Below, piece by piece: positions 8,001 through 16,507 of a DNA stretch of 64,000 bases (position 1 is the stretch's first letter; each line of letters begins with the position of its first letter). Below the pieces are notes generated by a model, which was given only the letters and a program-made list of their open reading frames with translations, was not told the DNA's origin and did no database searches. This DNA is from CAYJDR01 sp964368965 (lineage in GTDB: Bacteria; Chrysiogenota; Deferribacteres; Deferribacterales; Mucispirillaceae): the NCBI GenBank assembly GCA_964368965.1, contig CAYJDR010000006.1, positions 1 through 64,000 of the forward strand, read 5' to 3'. The position numbers were made by a program, and so were the translations under genes.

Positions 8001-8055
8001 ATTTCTAAAAATATAGAAATTTATTATTGAAGCAGCGAGAAAACTATGATATTAT
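8001..8055 (+). promoter_or_regulatory. arsR promoter and second operator-like inverted repeat
   Basis: An inverted repeat ATTTCTA (8001-8007) / TAGAAAT (8014-8020) resembles the one at 7951-7974. Directly after it stand TTGAAG (8027-8032), a 17-base spacer and TATTAT (8050-8055). A transcript would begin near 8062, which agrees with translation from the ATG at 8075 rather than from one further upstream. The arrangement suggests ArsR controls both divergent genes. Confidence 0.75.
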
Positions 8056-8074
8056 AGCTTTCATGGAGGATATT

Positions 8075-8374
8075 ATGGATATTAATACTGTTGCGGATAG
8101 TTTAAAAGAGTTAGGACATGTCACAAGGTTGAAGATATACAAGCGCCTTGTGCAAGCAGGGTTTTCAGGTTTGCCTGTTGGCGAGCTTCAAAAAGAGCTT
8201 GATATACCAAACTCAACACTTAGCCACCACATATCAGCACTAGTATCTGCAGGATTTGTTAAGCAAGTTAGGGAAGGGCGTACTCTTTTCTGCATTGCTC
8301 AATATGACCATTTAGAGAGCATAATGCAGTTTTTAAATGATGAGTGTTGTGTTGATGTGTGTTATGATAAATGA
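8075..8374 (+). CDS. ArsR-family metal-responsive repressor
   Basis: A 99-residue winged-helix repressor. The recognition helix is in IPNSTLSHHISALVSAG (about 44-60), followed by the wing (VREGRTLFCIA). The C-terminus carries Cys91, Cys92 and Cys96, a plausible thiol metal site; ArsR members release DNA when metal or metalloid binds. The ATG at 8075 is chosen because GGAGG stands 5 bases upstream and the promoter places the transcript start near 8062; the open frame extends upstream to 8027 and includes another ATG at 8063, but that would overlap the promoter. It most likely controls the divergent permease and itself. Confidence 0.92.
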   Translation: MDINTVADSLKELGHVTRLKIYKRLVQAGFSGLPVGELQKELDIPNSTLSHHISALVSAGFVKQVREGRTLFCIAQYDHLESIMQFLNDECCVDVCYDK

Positions 8375-8402
8375 AGCACCACTTGTTAAGGTAATGCTTC
8401 AT
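8371..8402. terminator. Hairpin between convergent arsR and SUFU genes
   Basis: ATGAAGCA (8371-8378), overlapping the arsR stop codon, pairs perfectly with TGCTTCAT (8395-8402); ACC/GGT inside the loop can extend pairing. Downstream is AATAAGTTTTAATT, only moderately T-rich. It probably ends arsR transcription. Confidence 0.6.
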
Positions 8403-8415
8403 CAATAAGTTTTAA

Positions 8416-9528
8416 TTAATTTATAGTTTTGAATAAATTTTCTATATCGTTTTTCTTTTTGCCGTTAAAAACAACTATATCACCCGATACTTTTGCAGCA
8501 AATAATTTTTCCATATCATACCCTAATAAAAAGTCATACTCTTCTTGTGTGAGTGGAATTGCCCATAGTAGATTTACTCTATCACCATAAACTTTTCCAA
8601 AGTCTGGCCCTTGTTTTTTATCGAGCATGTTATCGTTTATAAGCCAAACTGCTGGGTATCCTGGGATAGCGTTTGAGTTTATAGTATGCCCATGTCCTAT
8701 CGGTATGCACTTGTTCCATGGAAAGCTAGCAGTGCCAGATATTTCCTCTGCAATAGCCATAACATATTCTTCATATTCTTCTGTGCACACAAACCCTAGT
8801 TCAATCCTTGAAAAATCTTTATATTGTTCTTGATGATACACTTCTGAAAGGGGTAGGCGCAAGATGCTAACACCAAGTGTCATGGCATAACATAAGTCAT
8901 CTTTTTTATTTATCATTAATGCTTTAGGTGGAAAATCACCGCCGTCAATAGCATAATATTTATCTGTTTCACCCATAAAGTTATTGAGTGTTGTTAGGTA
9001 TTGTTCTTGTAGGTTAGACCACCAATCTTCATTGTCGAATGAGTCCCAAAATGCTTTTGCATCTTTAAGTTTATTAGATATTGAACCATAAGCGTCTTTA
9101 AGTGGGAATGCGAATTCAGTGATATCGTTTACGTATCTGCTATATCCTGGCATTTCTCTATCTGCCCAATCAGGAATATATGCAATTAATTCACCCATAT
9201 AATATAGGCCAGCACTAGTTCCGTCTTCTGTCCAAACAATGTCGTAATTTTCCTCGTTTTCATCAAATTGCATGCCGTTTTCAGAGTGGTTTATATGCTT
9301 GTAGTCAACCATTGGTGGGCCATCTATTTCACTATTTATCCAATCATCAAAAGGTATTGCATTTATCATATCTTTAACATTTGCTACAAAGCAAGCATTG
9401 ATAACAATACTTTCATCACCGCTAATATCTGAAATATAGAAATACGCAGCATTTTCATCGGCCTCAAATAAAGCCACACGTGGGCAACACGGTGAGTAGC
9501 TCTCGATTAGTTGGTTTTTATCCATCAT
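8416..9528 (-). CDS. SUFU (suppressor of fused) domain protein
   Basis: A 370-residue soluble protein whose C-terminal half matches the bacterial SUFU domain: RIELGFVCTEEYEEYV, then the helix before GTASFPWNKCIPIGHGHTI (about 270-290), AVWLINDN, and VNLLWAIPLTQEEYDFLLGY near 330-350. The N-terminal half has an unusual CCPRVALFEADENAAYFYISD segment and acidic regions that I do not recognise. In bacteria SUFU domains are known as immunity proteins for polymorphic toxins, and this gene lies close to the SUKH cluster, though on the other strand and separated by three genes. No toxin gene is visible beside it. Confidence 0.8.
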   Translation of the reverse strand: MMDKNQLIESYSPCCPRVALFEADENAAYFYISDISGDESIVINACFVANVKDMINAIPFDDWINSEIDGPPMVDYKHINHSENGMQFDENEENYDIVWTEDGTSAGLYYMGELIAYIPDWADREMPGYSRYVNDITEFAFPLKDAYGSISNKLKDAKAFWDSFDNEDWWSNLQEQYLTTLNNFMGETDKYYAIDGGDFPPKALMINKKDDLCYAMTLGVSILRLPLSEVYHQEQYKDFSRIELGFVCTEEYEEYVMAIAEEISGTASFPWNKCIPIGHGHTINSNAIPGYPAVWLINDNMLDKKQGPDFGKVYGDRVNLLWAIPLTQEEYDFLLGYDMEKLFAAKVSGDIVVFNGKKKNDIENLFKTIN

Positions 9529-9624
9529 TTTCCCCGTAATTATGTCACTTTTGCAAAGATAATATCATTTGTTAATTATTATTACAAGTTTTATTAAAAA
9601 TATCATTAATTATATAGTGTTTGC

Positions 9625-9653
9625 TTGACTTTGAGCTTAAAAAGCAGTATATT
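9625..9653 (+). promoter_or_regulatory. Promoter of the aspartate-family operon
   Basis: TTGACT (9625-9630), a 17-base spacer and TATATT (9648-9653) form a good sigma-70-type promoter. The hom ATG at 9696 follows, with AGAGG at 9683-9687. No leader peptide or attenuator fits in the 36-base leader. Confidence 0.75.
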
Positions 9654-9695
9654 GCTTGATTATTGAATTTAAATTTTTGTATAGAGGTTTTACCT

Positions 9696-11006
9696 ATGAA
9701 AGATAATATTTTACAAGTTGGTGTGATAGGCTACGGAATTGTTGGCTCAAGCACTGTTGAGACACTTATTGAGAACGCTGAAACAATCAAGCAAAAAACT
9801 GGCCTTGATATTCGTGTGAAAGGTGTTGCTGATTTAAATATTGATAGAAAAATGACTAAATATCTTGAGCAAGTACCTACACTTACTAAAAATGGCGATG
9901 ATTTAATAAACGACCCTGAAATAGACATCATTGTTGAGCTTATCGGTGGTTATGGTGTTGCTAAAAAGTTTATCACAAACGCACTTGAGAAGGGTAAACA
10001 CGTAGTTACAGCAAACAAAGCGTTGCTTGCTGTACATGGCGAAGAGATTTTTGATATCGTTGATAACAACAACTCATACCTAGGCTATGAAGCATCTGTC
10101 GCAGGTGGCATACCTATTATTCGCGTGTTGAAAGAGGATTTTTCTGCCAACAACGTTACACAATTATACGGTATCATCAACGGTACTGCTAACTATATTT
10201 TAACTTGCATGACGAAAGACGGCAAAGAATTTGCTGAAGTTCTAAAAGATGCACAAGAAAAGGGCTATGCTGAAGCTGACCCTACATTTGATATCGAAGG
10301 TGTTGATACTGCACATAAAATTTGCTTACTATCATCAATTGCTTTCTTGCAACGTGTTCCTTTTGACTCGATTTACGTAGAAGGTATCTCAAATATTAAG
10401 CCAATTGATATTGAAATTGCAAAAGAATTTAATTGTGTTATCAAACTTTTAGCTATCGCTAAGAAAGACGAAAACGGTATCGAAGTTAGGGTTCATCCAA
10501 CTATGATACATGAAACTCACTTAATTGCTTCTGTCGATGGCGTATTTAACGCTGTTTGTGTTACTGGCGATAGGGTTGATACAACAATGAGCTACGGCCG
10601 TGGTGCTGGTGGCGCTGCAACTAGTAGCGCTGTTGTTGCGGATATCGTAAACATCGCAAAGCAACTGAAAGCAGGTAACACTCAAGAAGAAAACGCACTT
10701 GGCTTCGTTACTGCTAACGCTGATGTAAATATTAAAACAATAAATGAGATTTCATCTTCATTCTACTTACGTTTTACTGTTGCTGATAGACCAGGTGTGC
10801 TTGCAAAAATATGCACAATATTAGCAGATAAAGGCATAAGCTTATCGGCAGCACTTCAACGCGAAGTTACTGGCGACGATAGCATTGCAACACTAGTTTT
10901 AATCACTCATGAAGTAGTTACAGAGAACATTATTAACGCTGTTGCTGAGATAGATTCACTTGACATCACAATCGACAAAACAGCTGTTATAAGAATGGAA
11001 GTTTAA
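9696..11006 (+). CDS. hom: Homoserine dehydrogenase
   Basis: Reduces aspartate semialdehyde to homoserine, for threonine and methionine. The 436-residue protein has an N-terminal nucleotide-binding fold (GVIGYGIVGSS), HVVTANKALLA, the catalytic-domain signature EADPTFDIEGVDTAHK around residue 205, and a C-terminal ACT domain (from about 355, with RFTVADRPGVLAKI) that usually gives feedback control by threonine. The ATG at 9696 is preferred because AGAGG lies 8 bases upstream; an in-frame TTG at 9663 lies only 10 bases after the -10 box and lacks a ribosome site. First gene of hom-apgM-lysC-cimA. Confidence 0.97.
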   Translation: MKDNILQVGVIGYGIVGSSTVETLIENAETIKQKTGLDIRVKGVADLNIDRKMTKYLEQVPTLTKNGDDLINDPEIDIIVELIGGYGVAKKFITNALEKGKHVVTANKALLAVHGEEIFDIVDNNNSYLGYEASVAGGIPIIRVLKEDFSANNVTQLYGIINGTANYILTCMTKDGKEFAEVLKDAQEKGYAEADPTFDIEGVDTAHKICLLSSIAFLQRVPFDSIYVEGISNIKPIDIEIAKEFNCVIKLLAIAKKDENGIEVRVHPTMIHETHLIASVDGVFNAVCVTGDRVDTTMSYGRGAGGAATSSAVVADIVNIAKQLKAGNTQEENALGFVTANADVNIKTINEISSSFYLRFTVADRPGVLAKICTILADKGISLSAALQREVTGDDSIATLVLITHEVVTENIINAVAEIDSLDITIDKTAVIRMEV

Positions 11007-11008
11007 AC

Positions 11009-12175
11009 GTGAAATATATTACACTACTACTCGATGGCTTAGCAGATAGGCCTATCAAAGAGTTAGGCGATAAAACTATATTACAAGCCGCAAACATGCC
11101 ACACATCAACTCGCTTGCAAAGGGCGGTATCTGTGGCATGATAAACACTGTGCCTGAAGGTATGGCTGCTGGTAGTGATATCTGTAATTTGAGCATTTTC
11201 GGATATAACCCAAAAGAGTGCTATACTGGCAGAAGCCCTTTAGAAGCAGCAAGTATCGGTGTCGAACTTGGCGAAAATGATTTAGCAATCAGATGCAATT
11301 TCGTAACAATTACTGATGGCAAAATGGATAGCTTCACAGCACACCATATAACAGACGAACACGGGCAAAACATTATTGATAAACTCAATGAGATGTTTAA
11401 GTCAGACACTGTTGAGTTCTACAAAGGTGTTAGTTATCGAAACTTATTAGTGTTGCGCAATGTTAAGTATGACTTAAACACAACGCCACCACATGATATT
11501 ACTGGTGAAGATGTTTCTGCTCACTATCCAAAAGGTGATGGTAGCGACGTCTTAAACGAGCTTATGCAAAAATCATCTGCAATATTTGACGGTAGCGATA
11601 GATATGGCAAAGCAAATGCTATCTGGCTATGGGGTGAAGGTACTAAACCTACTATCAAACCATACTATGATATGTATGGCAAAAAAGGTGCAGTTATCTC
11701 AGCTGTTGATTTGATTAACGGTATAGGTGTTTGCTCAAAACAAACAATTCTGCATGTTGATGGTATGACAGGCTTCCTTGACACAAACTTCAAAGGAAAG
11801 GCTGAAGCAGCAATAGAAGCACTGAAAGACCATGACCATGTATTTATACATGTGGAAGCGCCTGATGAAACAGGGCATTTAGGCGATTACAAAAAGAAGA
11901 TACAATCTATTGAAGTGATAGATGAAATAATGATGCCTATTATTATTAACGGCTTAAAACAGTTTGATGAGTATAGAATTTTAATCACGCCTGACCATGC
12001 AACACCAGTTGAGCTGAAAACACACTCAAAAGAACCTGTGCCTGCAATAATTTATGGTACAAATATAGTAGCTGATGGAAACGAAACTTATACAGAATAT
12101 GTAAAACCGACGTTCGATATCAAAGACGGCTACAAAATAGCAGATTACTTTTTTAATATAGAAAAACACATATAG
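11009..12175 (+). CDS. apgM: Cofactor-independent phosphoglycerate mutase-like enzyme (possible homoserine kinase analogue)
   Basis: A 388-residue member of the archaeal-type phosphoglycerate mutase family within the alkaline-phosphatase superfamily. The N-terminal metal motif LLLDGLADRP, the segment with the probable catalytic serine MAAGSDICNLSIFGYNP (Ser at about 57), GRSPLEAAS, and the C-terminal HVEAPDETGHLGD and ITPDHATP metal ligands are all present. The start is GTG at 11009, two bases after the hom stop, with GGAAG seven bases upstream. Its place between homoserine dehydrogenase and aspartate kinase, with no thrB in view, supports the earlier proposal that such genes replace homoserine kinase. 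A glycolytic role remains possible. Confidence 0.88.
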   Translation: MKYITLLLDGLADRPIKELGDKTILQAANMPHINSLAKGGICGMINTVPEGMAAGSDICNLSIFGYNPKECYTGRSPLEAASIGVELGENDLAIRCNFVTITDGKMDSFTAHHITDEHGQNIIDKLNEMFKSDTVEFYKGVSYRNLLVLRNVKYDLNTTPPHDITGEDVSAHYPKGDGSDVLNELMQKSSAIFDGSDRYGKANAIWLWGEGTKPTIKPYYDMYGKKGAVISAVDLINGIGVCSKQTILHVDGMTGFLDTNFKGKAEAAIEALKDHDHVFIHVEAPDETGHLGDYKKKIQSIEVIDEIMMPIIINGLKQFDEYRILITPDHATPVELKTHSKEPVPAIIYGTNIVADGNETYTEYVKPTFDIKDGYKIADYFFNIEKHI

Positions 12176-12184
12176 GAGGAACAC

Positions 12185-13405
12185 GTGAGTCTTGTTGTAA
12201 TGAAGTTTGGCGGCACAAGTGTCGGCACGGTAGAACGTATAAAAAACGTTGCAAACATTGTTATTAAAAAGAAAGAAGAAGGCCACGATGTTATTGTTGC
12301 GGTTTCAGCAATGGCTGGCGAAACAGATAGATTGATAGGGTTGTTGAAAGAGATTACACCTGACTATTCTGCTCGTGAGTATGACCAACTTGTCTCTACA
12401 GGTGAGTCGGCAAGCATACCGCTATTAACACAGGCGATTTTATCAAAAGGGCACGATGCGATATCTCTAACAGGTATCCAGATTGGAATGGAAACAGACA
12501 GCTCGCACTCAAAAGCTCGTATCTTAAAGATAAAAAATGACAGATTAAAACGTGAACTTGATAACAATAAAATATGCATCGTTGCAGGGTTTCAAGGTTA
12601 CGACCCAAACACTGGCGATATAACAACATTAGGGCGTGGTGGCTCAGATACTACAGCTGTTGCAATAGCTGCTGCTGTTAATGCTGATGTATGCGAAATA
12701 TATACAGATGTTGATGGTGTATATACAGCTGACCCTCGCATTGTTCGTGATGCAAAGAAATTAGATTCAATATCACATGAAGAAATGCTCGAATTAGCGT
12801 CACTAGGTGCAAAAGTATTGCACTCAAGAAGCGTTGAATTAGGCATGAACCATGATGTTGATATCATGGTACTATCATCTATGGAAGATAAACCAGGTAC
12901 ATTAGTTACATCTAAGGAGGAAGAGAATATGGAGCGTATGGTCGTTTCAGGTGTTACAAGTGATAAAAACCAAGCAAAAATTACTATAAAAGGCGTGCCG
13001 GATGTTCCAGGCGCAGCAGCAGATATATTCGTTAACCTTGCAAAAGCAAATGTTAACGTTGACATGATTATCCAAAACGTTGCAGAAAACAACACTACTG
13101 ATATATCATTCACAGTGCCAAAAACTGAACTTACAACATCATTAGCAGCGTGCAAGGAAATAGCTGATAAAGTTGGTGCAAAATCAGTCACTACTGATGA
13201 TAATATTACGAAAGTTTCTATCGTTGGCATAGGCATGAAGAGCCACTCAGGCGTTGCTGCTACAATGTTCTCTGTGTTATCTGAAAACCAAATTAACATC
13301 AGGATGATTTCAACAAGCGAAATAAAAATCTCTTGCATCATTGATGAAAAGTTCTCTGAACTTGCAGTTAGGTCGCTACACGACGCTTTCATTATTGCTA
13401 AATAA
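12185..13405 (+). CDS. lysC: Aspartate kinase
   Basis: Phosphorylates aspartate, the first step to lysine, threonine and methionine. The 406-residue protein has the amino-acid kinase fold with VMKFGGTSVG at the N-terminus, the central FQGYDPNTGDITTLGRGGSDTTAVAIA split over the substrate loop (about 135-160), and two C-terminal ACT domains (about 265-330 and 345-406) that normally bind lysine or threonine. The start is GTG at 12185 with a strong GGAGG site 5-6 bases upstream. It lies 9 bases after apgM and is followed by cimA after 23 bases. Confidence 0.97.
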   Translation: MSLVVMKFGGTSVGTVERIKNVANIVIKKKEEGHDVIVAVSAMAGETDRLIGLLKEITPDYSAREYDQLVSTGESASIPLLTQAILSKGHDAISLTGIQIGMETDSSHSKARILKIKNDRLKRELDNNKICIVAGFQGYDPNTGDITTLGRGGSDTTAVAIAAAVNADVCEIYTDVDGVYTADPRIVRDAKKLDSISHEEMLELASLGAKVLHSRSVELGMNHDVDIMVLSSMEDKPGTLVTSKEEENMERMVVSGVTSDKNQAKITIKGVPDVPGAAADIFVNLAKANVNVDMIIQNVAENNTTDISFTVPKTELTTSLAACKEIADKVGAKSVTTDDNITKVSIVGIGMKSHSGVAATMFSVLSENQINIRMISTSEIKISCIIDEKFSELAVRSLHDAFIIAK

Positions 13406-13428
13406 TTAAGAGGTACGCAAAATCACTC

Positions 13429-15012
13429 ATGAGCGATACTAATAAAAAAATAGTTATATATGATACAACCCTGCGTGATGGCACACAGTCGGAAGATGTA
13501 AACTTTACTGTGATAGATAAACTGCGCATTGCAGAAAGGTTGATAGACTTTGGCATAGATTTTATTGAAGGCGGTTGGCCTGGCTCTAACCCTCGTGATA
13601 TGGAGTTTTTTAGCTCGTTGAAGTCTTCAAAAATCAATATGGATCGTATCTCTGCGTTTGGCTCAACTAGACGTGCTAAAAAAACGTGTGCAGACGATGA
13701 AGTAATACAAGCACTACTTGAAGCAGACGTGCCAAACATTACAATATTCGGCAAAACGTGGGATATGCATGTAAAGCAAGCACTAAGGATTAGCTTAGAT
13801 CAAAACTTAGAACTTATACATGACACTGTTTCCTACTTAAAGTCACGCTCTGATAGAGTGTTTTACGATGCTGAGCATTTCTTTGATGGCTACAAAGCCA
13901 ACAGAGAATACGCACTGAAAACACTTACAACAGCTAGAGATGCTGGTGCAGATGCTGTTATTTTATGCGAAACAAATGGTGGCATAATGCCTGATGAGGT
14001 ATCTGCCATTGTTGCTGATGTTAAAGCCACTCTAGGTGATTTTGATTTTGGTATCCACGCTCATAACGATTGTGAAATGGCCGTTGCAAATAGCGTGCTT
14101 GCTGTACGTGGCGGTGCAACTCATGTACAAGGTACAATTAATGGCTTTGGTGAGCGTACAGGTAATGCAAACCTATGCTCAATAATACCTAACTTGCAAT
14201 TAAAGTATGGCTATGAGTGCATACCAGCTGATAGCATGGTTAAGTTGAAAGATGTTTCTGGCTATGTAAACGAACTAGGCAACTTAATACATAATAAACG
14301 CCAACCATATGTTGGCAACTCTGCATTTGCTCATAAGGGTGGGGTGCATGTTTCAGCGATACTTAAAAACTCAAGCATGTATGAACATATTGAACCTGAA
14401 CTAGTAGGCAATACGCAAAGGGTGCTTCTATCTGATTTATCAGGCAAAAGCAATTTAATATATAAAGCTGAACAATTAGGTATCGACGTAGTTAGTGATG
14501 ATGCAGTTATTACAAATGTATTGAAACAACTCAAAGAACTTGAAAACAAAGGCTTTGAGTTTGAAGGTGCAGAAGCTTCGTTTGAACTACTGATACGCAA
14601 AGCTGCAAAAGATTTACCAAACTTTTTCGAGCTTATATCATACAGAGTTATCGGTGAAAATACTGAATCTACCGACACACCTACAACAGAAGCTACAGTT
14701 ATGTTATCTGTAAACGGAGTTGTTGAGCATACGGCTGCTGTTGGTAACGGTCCAGTCAGTGCACTCGACCATGCTGTTAGAAAAGCACTTGCTAAATTCT
14801 ACCCAGAAATAGATAACATGAAACTTGTTGACTATAAAGTTAGGATTTTATCATCTCAAGATGGTACAAATGCAACTACAAGGGTACTAATGGTGAGTGC
14901 AGATGAACATGACACATGGGGCACAGTTGGAGTTGCTGAAAACATCGTTGATGCAAGTTACCAAGCATTAGTAGACTCAATCTTGTTTAAACTATTAAAA
15001 ACAAAAAAGTAA
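13429..15012 (+). CDS. cimA: (R)-citramalate synthase
   Basis: Condenses pyruvate and acetyl-CoA to citramalate, giving 2-oxobutanoate for isoleucine without threonine deaminase. The 527-residue protein has the DRE-TIM core: YDTTLRDGTQ at the N-terminus, GWPGSNPRD, and the metal-binding GIHAHNDCEMAVANS at about 205. NTTINGFGERTGNANL-type signature is present as TINGFGERTGNANL. The C-terminal LeuA-type regulatory domain starts near 400. The GGWPGSNP motif and length separate CimA from 2-isopropylmalate synthase and homocitrate synthase. Last gene of the operon, followed by a clear terminator. Confidence 0.93.
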   Translation: MSDTNKKIVIYDTTLRDGTQSEDVNFTVIDKLRIAERLIDFGIDFIEGGWPGSNPRDMEFFSSLKSSKINMDRISAFGSTRRAKKTCADDEVIQALLEADVPNITIFGKTWDMHVKQALRISLDQNLELIHDTVSYLKSRSDRVFYDAEHFFDGYKANREYALKTLTTARDAGADAVILCETNGGIMPDEVSAIVADVKATLGDFDFGIHAHNDCEMAVANSVLAVRGGATHVQGTINGFGERTGNANLCSIIPNLQLKYGYECIPADSMVKLKDVSGYVNELGNLIHNKRQPYVGNSAFAHKGGVHVSAILKNSSMYEHIEPELVGNTQRVLLSDLSGKSNLIYKAEQLGIDVVSDDAVITNVLKQLKELENKGFEFEGAEASFELLIRKAAKDLPNFFELISYRVIGENTESTDTPTTEATVMLSVNGVVEHTAAVGNGPVSALDHAVRKALAKFYPEIDNMKLVDYKVRILSSQDGTNATTRVLMVSADEHDTWGTVGVAENIVDASYQALVDSILFKLLKTKK

Positions 15013-15018
15013 CATAAT

Positions 15019-15046
15019 GGCTACCTTCGGGTAGCCTTACTTATTT
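15019..15046 (+). terminator. Terminator of the hom-apgM-lysC-cimA operon
   Basis: A perfect GGCTACC (15019-15025) / GGTAGCC (15030-15036) stem closed by a TTCG tetraloop, followed by TTACTTATTT, lies 6 bases after the cimA stop. Confidence 0.85.
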
Positions 15047-15093
15047 CAAGCAAAAAGGGTAATGCACTCCAACCATTTCCACATAAAATTTCA

Positions 15094-15124
15094 CAAAAAA
15101 AGAGCCACCGTTTAGGCAGCTCTC
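15094..15124 (-). terminator. Terminator of the phosphofructokinase gene
   Basis: On the minus strand AGAGC and GCTCT (15119-15123 and 15101-15105) pair, with an inner CC/GG pairing, and are followed by seven T residues. It is located 12 bases after the stop. Confidence 0.8.
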
Positions 15125-15136
15125 TTTAATATATTC

Positions 15137-16351
15137 TTAGTAAATTCTATCAACAAGTTCGTCGATTTTCTTAGCAGACAACAGCTTAGGAGCTGGTTTT
15201 CTACCAAAACAGATACCTAAGTTCTCGTAGAAGTCTACAAATTTGATAGGTACATGGCGTTGTTCGATAGCGTCTTTTGTAGTCATGTAGATGATTTCAC
15301 CATCACCTGATAGGTGAGAGAAAGTAACACCTGTGATACCATCAAGTAGCAACATAACTGCACCAGCGCCAGCTGATTTACCAAAGTTTACATCGTAAGC
15401 AGAGCTTTCACCAGCACGCACAATGTGGCCTGGGTTTACATCACGAACTTCAGGTATTTCAAATATGCCTTCAACATACATGCCTGCTTTTTTCATGAAC
15501 GCTTTAATTTCAGGATCTTCCTTCATCATGCTTTCAATTTTTGCTTTAACATATTTTGCAGCACCAGATAGTTTTACATGGCCGAAAGCATCTGTACCGT
15601 CGCCTTCAGATATAAGTTTTCCGTTTTCGTCTTTGATGCCTTCAGCAACAACGATAGTGTATGTACCAGAGAATACATCACAGTTGAAAATACGGCGCCA
15701 TAGGTGTTCTTTAACATGAGTGTATATAGCATCGAAGTCAACAGGTATTTCTGGAATTAAGATACAATCTGCATCAGCTGCGATACCGCCTCTAAATGCT
15801 GTGTGGCCCGCATATCTGCCGAATACTTCAAGTATGATAACACGGTTGTGTGTTTTACCAGTAGTTTTTAAGTCGTGTGAGAGCTTTGCAATTCTATTAA
15901 TTGTAGAGTCGCCACCAACAGAGTAAGTTTGAAGGTCTAAATCCATAGTTTTAGGAGCGTGAACAACAGGGATGCCGTTCTCATGTAAATCAACGACAAC
16001 GCTACCAGTATCATCGCCACCAGCAACAACTAAGCCATCAATTTCAAACTTTTCTAACCCCGCAACGATACGTTTATATTTGTTATCGTCTTTGATTTTA
16101 GAAATCTTAACGCGAGAGTGACCAGCTTCACTGCCTGCTCTAGTACAGTCGATAGACTCAACACGATTGTCATCAAGTCTTGTAAGTTTTTCAAAATCAA
16201 CCAAGTTATACAAACCTGCATAACCATTAGGAATAATGTAGGCACCAATGCCTTGCGATTCAGCCATTTTTGCTGCAGAGAAAACAACAGCGTTTAAACC
16301 ACCACAGTCACCACCAGCCGTGATGATACCAATGTTACGAATTTTACTCAT
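15137..16351 (-). CDS. pfp: 6-phosphofructokinase, pyrophosphate-type signature
   Basis: Phosphorylates fructose 6-phosphate in glycolysis, probably reversibly with pyrophosphate. The 404-residue protein has the PFK fold: GIITAGGDCGGLN at the N-terminus, GGDDTG (111-116), PKTMDLDL (133-140), YSVGGDSTINRI, and EVFGRYAGHTA. Asp114 and Lys134 stand where ATP-dependent enzymes have glycine, which is the established signature of the PPi-dependent type. The usual TIDND motif reads TMDLD here, with Asp137 and Asp139 kept and Leu138 replacing Asn. The gene is single, with its own promoter and terminator, and has GGAG eight bases before the ATG. Confidence 0.9.
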   Translation of the reverse strand: MSKIRNIGIITAGGDCGGLNAVVFSAAKMAESQGIGAYIIPNGYAGLYNLVDFEKLTRLDDNRVESIDCTRAGSEAGHSRVKISKIKDDNKYKRIVAGLEKFEIDGLVVAGGDDTGSVVVDLHENGIPVVHAPKTMDLDLQTYSVGGDSTINRIAKLSHDLKTTGKTHNRVIILEVFGRYAGHTAFRGGIAADADCILIPEIPVDFDAIYTHVKEHLWRRIFNCDVFSGTYTIVVAEGIKDENGKLISEGDGTDAFGHVKLSGAAKYVKAKIESMMKEDPEIKAFMKKAGMYVEGIFEIPEVRDVNPGHIVRAGESSAYDVNFGKSAGAGAVMLLLDGITGVTFSHLSGDGEIIYMTTKDAIEQRHVPIKFVDFYENLGICFGRKPAPKLLSAKKIDELVDRIY

Positions 16352-16403
16352 TCAAGGATCTCCTCAATATATAATTGTATAAATATACTACATCACACTT
16401 TTA

Positions 16404-16432
16404 ACTATATCAAAATAATAACAAATTATCAA
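16404..16432 (-). promoter_or_regulatory. Promoter of the phosphofructokinase gene
   Basis: On the minus strand TTGATA (16432-16427), a 17-base spacer and TATAGT (16409-16404) are seen, about 52 bases before the ATG. Confidence 0.6.
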
Positions 16433-16448
16433 TGTGTAATAATTTAGT

Positions 16449-16476
16449 TTTACAAATTTATTTATTTCAGTATAAT
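16449..16476 (+). promoter_or_regulatory. Promoter of the queC-yqeY-cvpA-mutS2 operon
   Basis: TTTACA (16449-16454), a 16-base spacer and a perfect TATAAT (16471-16476) precede queC. The transcript would begin about 25 bases before the TTG start, leaving no room for a preQ1 riboswitch; none is seen. Confidence 0.75.
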
Positions 16477-16507
16477 CTCTCTTGAGTATTCATTTAGGAG
16501 AGTAGTT

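Noticed and set aside
8027..8074. Longer N-terminus for the ArsR regulator
   Set aside because: The extra codons overlap the -35/-10 boxes; GGAGG points to the ATG at 8075.
9663..9695. TTG start for homoserine dehydrogenase at 9663
   Set aside because: It lies only 10 bases after the -10 box and lacks a ribosome site; AGAGG serves the ATG at 9696.
12598..13392. 264-codon open frame on the minus strand opposite lysC
   Set aside because: It is antisense to aspartate kinase, Ser/Thr/Ile-rich with no ribosome site or recognisable domain; the plus-strand gene explains the openness.
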